From Stereum hirsutum FP-91666 SS1 (taxonomy: Eukaryota; Basidiomycota; Agaricomycetes; Russulales; Stereaceae), in contig NW_006763137.1 in NCBI RefSeq assembly GCF_000264905.1, positions 514,557 through 578,556 on the forward strand: a DNA stretch of 64,000 bases. Direction: 5' to 3'. This document shows positions 22,370 to 35,098 of the stretch, piece by piece. Made by a program: the position numbers and the translations under genes. Under the pieces are notes generated by a model. It made no database searches. It had not been told where the DNA came from and was given only the letters and a program-made list of their open reading frames with translations. Positions within the stretch are counted from its first letter, which is position 1, and the number at the start of each line of letters is the position of its first letter.

Positions 22370-23288
22370 TCAATTCCTGCGACCAGGACTCGCACTCCTT
22401 CCCCTACCTTCCCTACCTCCTCTGCCCTTCTTCGGACCCGTCGGCGGTGGTCGTACGAACGCGTAATCGCACTGCAGTTGTTGTTCGAGGAGTGTTGTGC
22501 CGGAGGCGCCGTCGATGGCGGCTTGGGCTTCCGCCATGGTCTCGTATTCGACCAATGCATAGCCCTATTTGAGCACGGGAACCAGGATTCCGAGTTGAGG
22601 GATCGACGAAGAAAGTAATGTGTGGGGCAGGGAGAAGAATAACGGGAATAACGGTGTGAGATCCTGAAACAGAGGGAAGAAAGATGGAGGGAAGGTGTAG
22701 GTGGACGCACCTTGACATAACCTGTTCTCCGGTCGAGGTTCAGGTGCAAGTTTTTGATCTCTCCATAATCTGCAAACTTCTCATTCACGTCCTCTTCTGT
22801 CGCCTCTTCATGTACGTTCGTCACGAGGACTATCCATCCTTCTACCGCTAGAGCGCCACGAACAGAGAACGATCGTGAGTCAGACGATCCTGTTACAGAC
22901 AAATAATAATAGAGGCAATGCGTATAATTATTGTAGAGCCGAAGGGCTTCGCGTGTGGTAGGGAAACGTTGCGATGGAGAGAGGACTTACAGCGCGCTGC
23001 TCTGGTGTCTGCGGGTGCTGTGGTGGATTCCACACGGTCGTATGTCTGCTCTGCGCCGAGCCCCTTTTCGTTACCACCTATATCACAGACAATGTATGTC
23101 ATTAGAGATTGAACTTTGACCTCAAAAAGTAACCGTACGCACCTGCGTTTTGGAAACCACGTCCTCTCTTCCTGACCGTTCCTCCAACTATCCGTGAGCG
23201 CCATTTGATTCGACGCGTCAGTAATGAGACATCGTGCAAGAAAAATGCGTGACGCACCATCGTCAATGTTCATTTCTTCGTCAGACAT
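22370..23288 (-). CDS. RNA-binding protein 8A (Y14), exon junction complex
   Basis: Five exons (23288-23258, 23187-23143, 23077-22991, 22847-22711, 22564-22370) give 164 residues with all phases matching. The single RRM starts at [20 protein letters not shown], continues through [20 protein letters not shown] and ends in CDYAFVRPP. It is near-diagnostic of Y14/RBM8A, which pairs with Mago to form the exon-junction core on spliced mRNA in the nucleus. The Arg-rich tail ([15 protein letters not shown]) is also typical. The fourth exon must start at CTCTAG|CG; the nearer upstream AG would give an immediate stop. A Mago partner is not in this window. Use of an exon-junction complex fits the intron-rich genome. 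Confidence 0.95.
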
Positions 23289-23765
23289 GGTGATGGTGTG
23301 GTTTGAGAGGTGCTGGATGAAGATGAAGGATGTAGAAGGGATTAGGGTCAGCGAAGTTGGGCTCTCAGTGCGGGAGACACGGCAGATGCCGATTCAGAGG
23401 CTCTCGCCACGACGCCACACCTAGCGCTCCTCGTCCTGCTCATCCACTCCGCCGACCCAAAATCTCTACGAATAGTCTGTAAGTTTAAGGGCATCTTGGG
23501 ATAGCATTCTCTGTATGGTAAAAGTACTAAATATTGCAGAACATTGGACGGATCGTAGCCGAATTTTCGAGCAGTCGGTAGCAGCATTATGTGGTGTGGC
23601 AAGGTCTTTTATTTCTTCGTAATGGCCGCACTCAATCATTCCCATCTTTTGTCTTATCGTCTGCCAAAGATCTTCCGTAAAAATCACCTTGAACGTCTGA
23701 ACACACTATGTCCCCTGCACGATGCGGTTTGATACACATACCGTCGTACGCGACAGAAGTCACCG
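23289..23765. other. Divergent intergenic region
   Basis: Upstream DNA shared by the Y14 and methyltransferase genes. No separate feature recognised. Confidence 0.45.
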
Positions 23766-24958
23766 ATGCCGACGAAGAGGTGCGAGTATCTCATAACGCA
23801 ACTATCATGTATCCAGTACTTACGACAAATTCGAATCAAGGTCTTCCTCCTTTACACTCGTCTAGCCTCCATTCATCCCGTCGACGGTGAGAGCAAGGAG
23901 CCCTTTCGTGGTCTGGGTTATCTCGACGGCAAATCCGATACGCTCACCGTCCGACTTGAGCTCAAGCCACCTACTGCCGAACCTCCTACTTCAAACACTT
24001 TCACACCTACAGGAAAAAAGAGTGGACGGAATAAGAGTCGGAGTGCCCATGGAAAGGCTAAAAAGGAGAATGATGATGGGACGAAGGTTATTGAGGTGGA
24101 ATTGGCGCAGGATCGGACTGCATTGAGGAGTCGGAGTGGGGATACGGGGAGCGTTTTGTGGAGGGCAAGGTCAGTATCTTCGCTATCAGATTCAGTTCAG
24201 GTGATGGACTCGAGGATCTAATGAGTTTGTTAGTATCGACTTCGCGCGTTTTGTTCTTCAGCAGTATCATTTCCCTGTTTCAGACGGACTTTTCGACCCG
24301 CCAGATTTGGATAACGCGCATATCCTAGAGCTTGGGTGCGTGACAGCTCTTGAGTACATGGCGTACGATCTTACATTTACAGACTCGTTCTATATCATGC
24401 AGTGCCGGAACAGGCCTCTTCAGCCTCCTCATAGGCACACTCGTCCGTCGCTACACCGCAACAGATATCCCCGCCCTCGTTCCCCTCCTACAGAAAAATA
24501 TACCTCATCAACCACCTTCGTCTTCTTCTCTCCATTCACACTCACATGGGCACTCGCAGACTCCAACCCGACCACACTCGATATCTGCCGCTGCCCTCGA
24601 CTGGACCCTCCCCGTACACCGTCAGCTCCCGGACCCAGTCCTCCAGGACACGCCCGATATCCTCCTCGCCGTAGACTGCATCTATCACCCGTCGCTCATT
24701 CCGCCGTTACTGAAGACGATCGAGGAATTGAGTACGAAGGATCGGACGGCGGTGGTGATTGTTTGTGAACTAAGAGCGGAGGATGTGGTTAGAGAGTTCT
24801 TGGAGGGGTGGTTGAATCTGAGCACGGGGAAGGGAGGTGAAGTTGGCTCTAAATGGAGAATCTGGAGCCTGAGTGATGTAGAGGAGAGTCAATGGAATGA
24901 GGATGGTGGTCGCGGATTGGGGCCTAGATATGGGATGTGGGTTGGTTGGAAGGTCTGA
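23766..24958 (+). CDS. RKM5-like lysine methyltransferase
   Basis: Three exons (23766-24169, 24234-24335, 24403-24958) give 353 residues. The segment TALRSRSGDTGSVLWRAS followed by HILELGAGTGLFSLLIGTL is the start of the Rossmann-fold SAM-binding site in the methyltransferase-16 family. PDILLAVDCIYHPSLIPPLL is the post-motif II region (D-C-I-Y). The sequence most resembles fungal Rkm5-type enzymes, which methylate a ribosomal protein lysine in yeast, and human METTL21-class lysine methyltransferases. The target cannot be read from the sequence. His/Ser-rich and Lys-rich inserts lengthen it. The N-terminus (YLRQIRIKVFLLYTRLASIHP) supports the chosen ATG, but one more upstream exon cannot be excluded. 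Confidence 0.82.
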
Positions 24959-25705
24959 GGTGAGCATTTATGATATTTTGAAAGCTTCCGTCTAACTTTG
25001 TGACTAGTGATTCGTTGTTCTCAAGTGAAAAAGCGTATCAAACTTTCTGTATACGTCTTCACTCGCTTCTATCAACGAATTATCTGCTAAAACATTCGGA
25101 AACGATGACCGTATCTCCTCCCCTACGACATTACCACAATCTAGGTTTGTATGAAACGTGAGCCTGTCTCTCCAGGTAGTCCATACCCTGGGCCAGACTG
25201 AGTACTTCGATGATGGCTATGGAAACTCAATGCAGAGGAGTGCGTGGTGGCTTTTGTCATGGAGTATCTGACCTGTCACCTGAGATGGGGAGAGATCTCA
25301 GAGTTTCCCATGAGCTATCTTTGCAGCTACTAACTCCACTGGGCCCCCCGTCATGTTCGCGGACACGACTGTTGTTCTTGTCAGTGAACAACGGTCTCAG
25401 TGGGACTCTTACTATCCGAAACCGGGCGATACCACACATGAAGAAGAACGGATGCTGGAAATATCTCTGTAAGTTGTGTAACCGTGCCCGCCGAATTGGG
25501 ACTGACGTCTTTTGCGTTCTATTTGCAGCGTCATTTATCGCGATAAGTGGCCGAGGAGCATAGGGGCTACGCTGGTATATAATGCCAGTATTGCTCTCCT
25601 TGTCGTCTTCTTTTCGTCTCGCCCGTGCTATCCAGAGCGCTCGCCTGTTTCTCACAAGCCAAACCTCTGAGCGCCTAGTGGAGCATTGGCTTTAAATTCG
25701 AAGAG
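24959..25705. other. Spacer and promoter of first sulfite oxidase
   Basis: No gene recognised. A TATA-like sequence (GGTATATAATGCC) lies at about 25573-25585, followed by a CT-rich leader and the ATG at 25706. Confidence 0.5.
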
Positions 25706-27928
25706 ATGGCCGCTGCACCTGTCACTGAAACTGCGAGTGATATGTTTGCGGAAGAAAGACTAGGATGGTCTGGGTAAGTCAACCGTGCTTCGTGCCATTA
25801 CTCCTTTCGACTGAAATATTCAATCTTGTTAGGTACGTTGAGTGGGAAAAGTACCCTGATCGCAAGGCCAAAGCCTCCGAGATCCTCAAGCAACATAAAT
25901 TTACCGCCATACCAGGTCTATACAACTCTCACTACCGATATATACATATGTGCCCCGTCACTCATCCTCTGCATTTCCATAATCACAGAATTTCAGATGG
26001 GTCCGTTGCCCACTACGAACCCCGTCCTTGTTGGTCATCGCTGGAAAGAATACCATGAAGTCCTCGGCCTGAAGTCTATAGTCGATTTCAGCTGGGAGAC
26101 CGTTCTCAAGGAGAAACCTGACCTTATCCATCTACTTGATTTCCCGTACAATGGAGAGACTAGGCGCCAGCAATTATTGGAAAACAAGGTGACAAGTAAC
26201 AAGCAGCACTTGTAGGTTTTATCCCTCGCATTTCCACTGCTATCCTACGTATCTCTCTGAACTGTGCGTTTCTACATGTTGTCGGTATAGCATTCGTAAC
26301 CACGGTGGAGTCCCTAATATTAATGCGGAGGCATACGAACTCGAGATTGGAGGGCTGGTGAATACGTCCGTAAAACTGTCCCTCGAGGACCTTCAGGACC
26401 AGGATAGATTCCCGTATGTTATACTTCGTATCAGCCATATCTTGGACGTTGACTAGATACGTATCCCCCATTTCTCTAGTCAAGCCGAGATCACTGTCAC
26501 AATTCAGTGCAGCGGAACGCGTCGGATTGAACAAATCGGTCAATATCCTGGGGAGGGTGATGAATTAATCAATGCTCCTTGGGGAGAAGGTGCTATGTGC
26601 GTGAGCCTCAGTATTTAGCTCCTCTTACAATGTTCGAGATCGATGTCACTAACACCATGCGAAGTGGCACCGCAGTCTACCGTGGCGTTCCGCTCAAGAA
26701 AGTGCTAAAAATAGCCTGCGGTGGCGTTCTCCCTGAAGCTCAGCATCTTGAGTTCATCGGTGCAGACACGTACTTCAAGAAAGGCGATGTGTACAACTAC
26801 GCCGTCTCCGTCCCGTGGCGTAAGGTCAAGCAAAACGAAGAGGTGTTGTTGGCGTGGGAGATGAATGGAGAACCGTTACCGAAGATACACGGATATCCTC
26901 TCAGGTTGGTCGTCGCGGGGTATATTGGGGCGAGGAGGTGAGTGATTTGGTTCTTATGTGAGATGTAGGAGGTATTTGGCTGATCGTCCGTAAACGGTGG
27001 TTATCTTGTAGTTGCAAGTGGGTCACAAGAATCAATGCGCTCACCGAACCAAGCCGTGGTCCTGTACAAATGCAGGAATATCTCTACTACTCTTTCCAGA
27101 CCGGAAAACAGAATGCCATGACGTCCAATGGATTCTCCATCCAGGCCATGCCCGTTTCGTGAGTCGTTCTCCTCGATCCTCCTTCTATTCCCTAACAGTA
27201 TCGACCCTTCTCATATTTCAGGAGCGCTATCATTTTCCCAGAGGACAAGAACCTGATCATGCACGACGGTTCTATCGAGGTGAAAGGATGGGCATACAGC
27301 GGTAACGCTTGCTGGGTCGAACGAGTGGAGGTTTCTCCTGACGGGTCAGTATGCCGTCGACTATCATCCACCCCTTCGACTTCACCTTTCGTTCGAGCTC
27401 ACTGATACTTGACCTCTTGTAGAGGCCATGTCTGGTATGAGGTCGCCCTGGAGAATCTTACAGAGAAGCACTATCATGCTTGGCGGCTCTGGAAGATCGA
27501 CCTGCCCGTGGACGCTGAAGGATGGATCGAGCTTTGTGTCCGCGCATGGGATTCGTCGAACAATACACAACCCACATTCGTCAGGTCTGCTTGGAAGTAC
27601 GTTCTCTCTTTCTCCTACTCGGTATTCACTACAGAACGCACCCTCTTGCTCTCTACATTTCCTCGAGGAGTTGATCGTGAACATTTTGTTTCCTCGCCGT
27701 GCTATGCGGCGCCACAGTTGGGACCTCCATGTCACATCTTCTTGCCATCGTATCAAGGTTTACAGCATCAATAAGACGAGACCTGCCACACGCGCTCGGA
27801 TGGCTCTGATGGAGGAGCACGGTATCATGAGCTTCGAGCCGTTGACACGTCCACTGGAATTCGCATTGGAGAGCGAGAACGATTATTTGGAGAAGATGAG
27901 GAAGAATCCGAGGGAACCCAAGAACTGA
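25706..27928 (+). CDS. Sulfite oxidase, tandem copy 1
   Basis: About ten exons give roughly 513 residues. The order is the molybdopterin-binding domain followed by the Mo-cofactor dimerisation domain of the sulfite oxidase family, without a cytochrome b5 domain, as in plant sulfite oxidase. FIRNHGGVP, TIQCSGTRRIEQIG (Cys about 176, the presumed molybdenum ligand), APWGEGAIGTAVYRGVPLKK and GYPLRLVVAGYIGARSCKWV are clear family marks. The usual CAGNRR is CSGTRR here. The C-terminal domain carries GWAYSGNACWVERVEVSPDG and WDLHVTSSCHRI. The enzyme oxidises sulfite to sulfate to detoxify it; no organelle signal is seen (C-terminus REPKN). A second copy follows about 1.8 kb downstream on the same strand with the same intron positions. 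Confidence 0.92.
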
Positions 27929-29708
27929 AACCGAACCGTAGAAGACAGGGGAAGACAAAGTGGGTTTTTTTGTAGATCGCTTGTGAAATATTTGGCATTA
28001 TCTTGTGGTCTGTCGTGTTGCAAGTACTTATACCGGTAGGAAAATTTGAGTCAACAGCTGCGAGTGTCGCTAGGTGTCGCTCGAACCGTGACTGCGTCAT
28101 AGTGACCACGTGGGCACCATAGATTGGCGCCATGGCGCGTCTAATTATAAGAACGCGTCGCGGCAACGACTTTGCTCTTTACCACCACCGACTCATCCAA
28201 TTCTATGCACCTTTGAACATGTCCAAGGGCACTTTGTCTATACAAATGACTACTTTCCTCTTATTATAAGAGGAATAATATCTGAAGCCCGGCTGGGTTT
28301 TACTTCACGAGCACAGTTCTCCTGCAAGTTGTGCGGCGTTTGGACGCTGACATCATGACAATTTTCTTTGAGCCTCAGGCTACGGATTTTACTGGTTTGA
28401 GGCCCTTCTTCGTTCAATGGCTAATTTATGTCATACAACGACACACAATGCGCTTTCTCCAGATCGATATCTTGAAAGCCGCTCTCTAGGATTGACTATG
28501 CCATTTTTCGACATTCGGAGCAAGAATACTTCTGCAGTCGGCACGACGAAGATTATGAGACTCAGAGTACGGAATGGGGGCTATAGCTATAGGATAACAA
28601 TTGCAAGTATATGGCGAGTGCGCTTCATCCTAGATGGAGGTCCTACTTGATTCACATTTGTACATTGCCCGCCAGGTCGATGGGTTAATCGTTCAGTTCA
28701 CATCTCCTCCCATGGTGGGGAATACGTACCACTGTATGAATAGTCGGTAAGCGCGGACCAATCATGTCTCAATCTCGAACTTGAGAAAAGCTGCTAACTA
28801 TAGATCTTTATCAGGCTCTACCTATCGGGTCTGTGGTCCTGCAGAGCGAGGGCCAGCGGGTTTCCCGAAAAAGCAACGAGCAGCCTGGCTGGCAAGTTTC
28901 ATCTCTTCCCAGTCCCCAAGCTCCGCTCGCCACTGGCAACTTCAACTGGTGGTCTTCGCATGAAGATTCCTCATGGGTCACGTCGCACCCCTTGGGAGTG
29001 TCATCCAACTAGGTGCAGACGGGAGTGCTAGTGATGTATCCTTCCTGGTCATATCACCTGAGGCGCGGTGCTTGGACGGACGAGCTTCTCATGGGTCCGT
29101 GATTGCTCAAGCGCTCACGAACTGGAGCTGAAGGGGAGGAAGAGCGGGCCTCATGCAATGCTTTTGCTCCCTAGAGTAGGTCTGGCGACGGCCGCAGATT
29201 TAAGAGGTTCTCTCGCCCATCTATTTCCCTTTGAACCAGTCAATTTGGCTTCCAGTCGGTCCTGCATAACACGTCCACACTCGTGGATTGAGCTCATATT
29301 TCAGTGTCCAGTTGACGAATGCGGGGATATTGGACGTATAATGGGCGGTGTGCGCCGGCGTAGGTGTGATCTTGGGCTTCTGTAAGTGGGAAGAAACACG
29401 TAGTAGGAGTTCTGAAACTTTACGTATGACTTTGCGTTCTATCCCTTGGTAGTATCGAGACTAACATAGGTTCTATTCAGAGCGCGATAACCAGTACGCC
29501 ACAAGACTTCATCTTCGTGCGATAACTCAGGTAGGGAGGATAGGATTTGTACACCGATATACTGTATAAAGGTTCGGTCAGTACTTCGCTGTCGAACATC
29601 TCCGTCATCTCTTCTTTCTTTCAATCTAGATAGCCAGCAATTCTCTTATAGCCTGTGCACTCCAGCGCTCCACAGGTCATACATTATCTTGAACGGTGGG
29701 CAGACAAT
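27929..29708. other. Spacer between sulfite oxidase copies
   Basis: No complete gene is recognisable. It contains a CCACGTGG palindrome near 28107, a GGCGCCATGGCGC palindrome near 28125, and a TATA-like CTGTATAAAGG at 29565-29575 serving copy 2. Frames at 28781-28963 and 29068-29385 have no domain. Confidence 0.5.
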
Positions 29709-31917
29709 ATGTCCGCATATAATGAACTCATGCGATTCCTGTACGCGGAAGAGAGACAGGGATGGACTGGGTGAGTCTAAAATTGCTCACCGTCTTCACG
29801 CGAGATTCCCTTATGCCCGGATGCTCGAATATGAGGTCGAACGCTGATGTTATTGAATTTGAACCCGGTAGATATGTCGAGTGGGAGAAGTATCCTGAGC
29901 GTAAGGCCAAGGCCGCCGAAATACTCAGACGACACAAGTTTAGCCCCATACCTGGTACGTGTAAACATCTATATTTGTCCACACTGTTCCACACTAAGCG
30001 CTGACCGCCACAATCTCAGAATTCCAGATGGGTCCGCTCCCAACGACCAATCCCGTTCTCGTGGGCCACCGCTGGAAGGAATACCATGAAGCCCTCGGTC
30101 TGAAGTATATCGTGGATTTCAGCTGGGAAATAGTGCTCAAGGAAAAGCCTGACCTCATCCATTTGCTCGATTTTCCTTACAATGGGGAGACGAGACGAAA
30201 GGAACTGATGGAGAGCAAGGTGACGAGCAATCGGCAGCACTTGTACGCCGTATTCTTGCTCCCTTCTATGACTGTACGATGCCGATGACTGATCTAGAGA
30301 TCTTGTATCTCTGGGTGGTTTTGCTGCTCAGTATACGCAATCACGGAGGGGTCCCTGACATCAGTGCAGACGCTTATGAGCTCGAGATTGGAGGATTAGT
30401 CAACATGCCTGTCAAGTTGTCTCTCAAGGACCTTCAAAATCCGAACAAGTTCCCGTATGTATTCACATATACATTGTCACTCTCAGCGCTAATTCTTCAT
30501 ACATTTTCGTTCTAAGGCAATCTGAAGTGACCGTTACCATTCAGTGCAGCGGTACACGTCGAATCGAGCAGATCGGACAATACCCTGGCGAGGGCGATGA
30601 GCTCATCAACGCTCCTTGGGGCGAAGGTGCTATGTGGGTTCATCGTACCTTTTTCCTAGCACTGTTTCGTCTCTGACGTCACCCAAAGAGGTACTGCAGT
30701 CTACCGTGGCGTACCCCTCAAAAAGGTCCTCAAGATCGCCTGTGGAGGAGTCCTTCCTGAAGCTCAACATCTCGAATTCATTGGTGCCGACACTTACTTC
30801 AAGAAAGGTGACGTATACAATTACGCTGTATCGGTGCCTTGGTGTAAGGTCAAGCAGAACGAGGAGGTGCTGTTGGCCTGGGAGATGAATGGAGAACCGT
30901 TACCCAAGATTCATGGATACCCGCTGAGGGTAGTTGTAGCGGGGTATATTGGCGCAAGGAGGTCGGTGGTTCGAATACTTTGCAATACGTGGCTCCGTGA
31001 TCGGGTGAAATCAATACTAACTATACACAAACGGCGCAGCTGCAAGTGGGTCACCAGGATTAATGCACTGGCCGAGCCCAGTCGAGGTCCGGTACAGATG
31101 CAGGAATACCTCTACTACTCTTTCCAGATCGGAAAGCAAAACGCCATGACCTCAAACGGATTCTCCATTCAGGCTATGCCCGTCTCGTAAGTCCTCGACG
31201 TACTCATCTTACTGCTCGAGCTCTTTTGAAACCATGACGCCACAGGAGTGCCATCATCTTCCCGGAGGAGAAGAATGTCATTTTACACGAAGGGTCCGTC
31301 AAGGTACAGGGATGGGCGTACAGCGGTAACGCCTGTTGGATCGAACGTGTCGAGGTGTCGCCTGATGGGTAAGTAAACAGCTGTCACATCATATAGCCCT
31401 CTACATTTACTCATCCCTGTCATAGCGGTCACGCGTGGTACGAAGTTCCCCCAGAGAATTTGACTGAAAAACACTACCATGCGTGGCGACTATGGGAAAT
31501 CGACCTCCCCATCGATGCGGAAGGATGGATTGAACTTTGTGTGCGTGCGTGGGACTCTTCAAACAATACCCAGCCAACGTTCATTAGATCTGCTTGGAAG
31601 TATGTTCCCTCGCTTCTCTTCTTTCCTGTGTGCCATAATTGTATCCTATCGTGCGGTTCGTGAATTCACATACTAACTACCCCTTCAATGGCTGGTCACT
31701 TGGCAGCTGGGATTTGCACGTCACATCCTCTTGCCACCGCATCAAAATCTATAGTATCAACAAAACTAGACCTGCCACTCGTGCTCGCATGGCATTGATG
31801 GAGGCGCATGGTGTAACGAGCTTCGAGCCGTTGACGCTACCTTTGGAATTTGGGCTGGAGAGCGAGGAGGAATATCTGGAAAAGATGAGGAGAAATCCCA
31901 GAGAGCCAAAGGACTGA
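29709..31917 (+). CDS. Sulfite oxidase, tandem copy 2
   Basis: The gene has the same architecture and intron positions as the first copy. The proteins are highly similar from RYVEWEKYPERKAKAAEIL to the C-terminus (REPKD), while introns and the first 20 residues (MSAYNELMRFLYAEERQGW) differ. The presumed molybdenum ligand Cys is kept in TIQCSGTRRIEQIG. One change stands out: VSVPWRKVKQNEE in copy 1 is VSVPWCKVKQNEE here. The core exon order is molybdopterin domain, then dimerisation domain (GWAYSGNACWIERVEVSPDG). Both copies look intact, so the pair is a retained tandem duplication. Differing promoters suggest separate control, which the sequence alone cannot show. Confidence 0.92.
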
Positions 31918-33359
31918 GGCACTGAGACAATCAAATTTAGGAATACGCGGTGGAGGTGCGTTCTTAGAGATTGTCACATTGCTCAACACTCAATTGAGCA
32001 GGCTACTTAGTTACTATCAGAAATTAACATCGTATCATATATCGTACTCGTTATTTTCTTTTGCGTGATTGATCTCATTCCTCCTCATACCAAACGATTG
32101 CCTTCATCCCTTCGAATGGCCAGGCGGGGGGGCCACACAGCCCAAGTGCCACCAAGCGCCCGGCACAAAGGGCTTCTGGTTTTGGCAAGGCACGGTGGCG
32201 CTCGCTAGCCGGCTTATCGGCACCTCGCCCATAAAGCCTCTGCTTCCCGGCTCCTCCTCTCCTCCCTCCTTCACGCATACCACCATCTTCTTTCCACCTA
32301 TCACTCGCAAACCATCTTATAACACGCAGTCCTCGTGCCGTCAAAAGCCACTTGCTATCAAATCTAGACCCCCTTCGGCTATCTCGACGCCATCCCCCTC
32401 AAACTCGCGCCACCCAGCTTCAAGGTTCAAGTGAGTGTTTGCATATTCCCGTTATCTTTCTCTATGTCTTTTCGTGCTCGTGTGTGCTATGGCAGATGGT
32501 CTTAGAGCTATCGAACGTTTGGGCAAATACTGCCTCATCTCCATCCTTGCCAGTGCAAGGCTTGAGCTTTGAAGTCGGCTATGACTATCGTCTTTGAACT
32601 TGGGGCGCAGGCTGCCTAGCTTAAGTATTTCATGTCATCTTCATAGCTTAGCCACTTCAGACACAAGGACAATAAAATGATCTATAATAACCAAGACTGT
32701 CGGCGGCCAGACTCGAGGGGCTGTGGTGGTTGATCGATGTCACCAGGGGTCGGTGGCGCACAAGTGCCTTTCCTCGAACTATTTCTTCGGATTTCATAAC
32801 CCTACACTCCTAGTCGAGCATGAAATTTATTACAAACGCTTCGTTTCCCTTTAATACATGCGTATGCCTTTCATGAGATCTTTACTCTTTGTGACGCGCA
32901 CGTTCATTATTCTGACTTCGAGATCGTGCCAGCTCGCTAACAACCTTCCATCTTACCTTAGGATATTATCCCAGCATGCTGGATCGTGTCAAGCCATCTA
33001 GAAACAGCGTCAGGAAGACCAACTCACCCCGCGCAATGCCATACAACCCCCTACAGTCGCATACGAGACTCAGCCGAAACTCATGCCGCGATGATCTGCG
33101 CCACCCTGGGAGATATGACCACTCAGGCCTCCCTACAAAGAGCAAATTATCTGGAACGGCAATACTCGAGAATGTTCCCAGGACGTTGAAAAGATTCCTC
33201 AGCATGGCGCGTCATGGAGGATCAAACCCTCGCCGAGCACATAAAGGGAACAACTCTCCAGTCGTGCGTGCAGCTTCCCCCATCTATCTATATCACAGCA
33301 GTAGTGATGTGTTGTATGTTTGGATGTTTATGGGGTAGATTACCAATGTCGATATCGAA
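31918..33359. other. Intergenic 1.4 kb, unresolved
   Basis: From 32220 to 32430 the plus strand is strongly CT-rich after a CATAAAG box and ends near a possible splice donor (CAAGTGAGTG, 32428). It could be the leader of the next gene with a long first intron. The frame at 32976-33338 (120 codons) has no recognisable feature and may be a missed exon. Confidence 0.4.
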
Positions 33360-34632
33360 ATGACTGATTCCTCGAGCGACTCATGTTCGGATGAAGGAAT
33401 CGTCAGCCAAGATGTCAATATGGTTGTGGTGCGTGTTCGTGTATCCTCGTCTTTCTGGCACTGTTGTGACGATGGTCCTTCTTTATTAGGATGAAGACAT
33501 TGTGGTCTACCCCTCGAGCACGGACGCGGACGAAACTCGTCTCCCATCTACGGAACCTACTGTCAAAACCTTCGGCATCACTCATCATTTCCACCCTTTC
33601 ATTCCGCCGTCGATCTGCGTTGGCAACAGCAACTCCTTACTATCTCCGACCTTGTCCACTACCCAACCCATCGATGTACTGGAGCCCGGTCTGTCTGGTG
33701 TGATTGACAAACCAGTCGCTCCGCAAGCCGCAGAGTCGCATTCCGCTGCCACCACTGATTGCATCAACTCGACAGCGTCAGTCGAAGACCCGCTCGTCTC
33801 GCCATCATCAGTACCTACGGCCACAGTCAATGTACACTGCGACGTTCCCCCTCCGTCACGCGACCACAGTGACGCGTCCACGGCCCACGAGCACGTGGAG
33901 GAGATGAAAGTTGCTGGGACGCCTTCCAAGACTGCCGCAGACGACTCCAATCGAACTTTGCCTTCCGCACCGGCACATGATGTCCCGACGGTTCCAACTG
34001 CACCGAGTAAACGTAAGGCTCCCACCATGGTCATAATTCAGAAACTTCCTTCCTTCCTTCCACCCGAGAATCGTCACCGGTTTCCTTGCAAGTATCGGAC
34101 TGAAGGCGGAGAGAAGGTCGTCGTCCACAATTCAAGATGCTTGGAGGACGGGAAGGGTTTCGTCTTGCGTGGGACCACAAGGGTGAAGTGCGCATCGCTC
34201 CGCGAAGAAGACGAGGAAATCGCGAAGATCATGAACTCGCTATCCCTCTCCTCATCTTCCAAATCAAAGAAAACCCAGGCCTTATCAGAAGAAGGTTTCG
34301 AGGTCGCTCGGAGGGGAATAGAGAAGAGAGCTTCTCGCAGGCAGAGAGATCGGCCAACGCCTTATCAGAGCCACACCCCCAAGAAAACTCTGGATCAGCA
34401 GATAGACGTCATACTCGAGGGGACCCAGCCATTCTCATGGATATCCAGCAACGTGACGATGGGATGCACTTGGTCCGTAGGCCCCGACATGAACAGCCTC
34501 AGAGATGTCTCAGGTCGCTTTAGCGCCTCTCCAAGGACTCGCAAACGGGCAACCCGACGTACTGCCGCAGTCTCTTCCTTACCGGATGAATTGACAAACC
34601 AGTTCTCCGCCCTCAACCTCTCGACCTCATAG
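33360..34632 (+). CDS. Hypothetical basidiomycete protein
   Basis: Two exons (33360-33428 and 33490-34632) give 403 residues. The chain begins acidic and Ser-rich (MTDSSSDSCSDEGIVSQD), then Thr/Ser/Pro-rich. A compact segment at about residues 195-255 (MVIIQKLPSFLPPENRHRFP through RTEGGEKVVVHNSRCLEDG) looks folded. It is followed by a Ser/Lys-rich helix and an Arg-rich stretch (RRGIEKRASRRQRDRP). No domain is recognised. Upstream CT-rich DNA may supply more 5' exons, so the start is tentative. Confidence 0.6.
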
Positions 34633-35098
34633 ATGTCACTGTGAGTTCGTCGTACATTTTGAACATGTATACTTGTATTGATTTCAATCTCCAAGCAGTC
34701 AGCGTCTCCAATTTCTGTTTTCGCATATTCTTCTCATCTCCCTATCGTCGCTTTGAATCATATTGTTTGGCTCTGCTAAGTTCCTTGTTTGTCTGTCTGT
34801 TTGTTTGTTTGTGTGTTTATTTGTTTGTTTTGCTTTCGTATCTTGCTCCTCGTTCGACCCCGCTTGCTCTCGATAAATTGTTGTCTCGTTTGGCGGAATG
34901 CATGTTTGTACGAATCGCGAATTTCTATAGTTCAGCGCAGCCAGAAGTCCAAAGTTTGAATGTAATTATTGTAAAGTAATGTACACAACGTCTATCGTCA
35001 CCAATTATCCTGCCATTCTACTGTACATAGCTTGCCAGCTAAGTGTCAAACTACACAGCAGCCGTAGGTACGCTGGTAACCAGATCAGCAGTCGGCAG
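34633..35098. other. Convergent 3' region with TTTG-rich microsatellite
   Basis: A pyrimidine/TG-rich run with TGTC and TTTG units occupies about 34788-34832. No gene recognised. Confidence 0.5.

Noticed and set aside
30960..31030. GGTTCGAATAC resembling a tRNA B box
   Set aside because: No matching A box or cloverleaf around it. It lies in an intron of sulfite oxidase copy 2.
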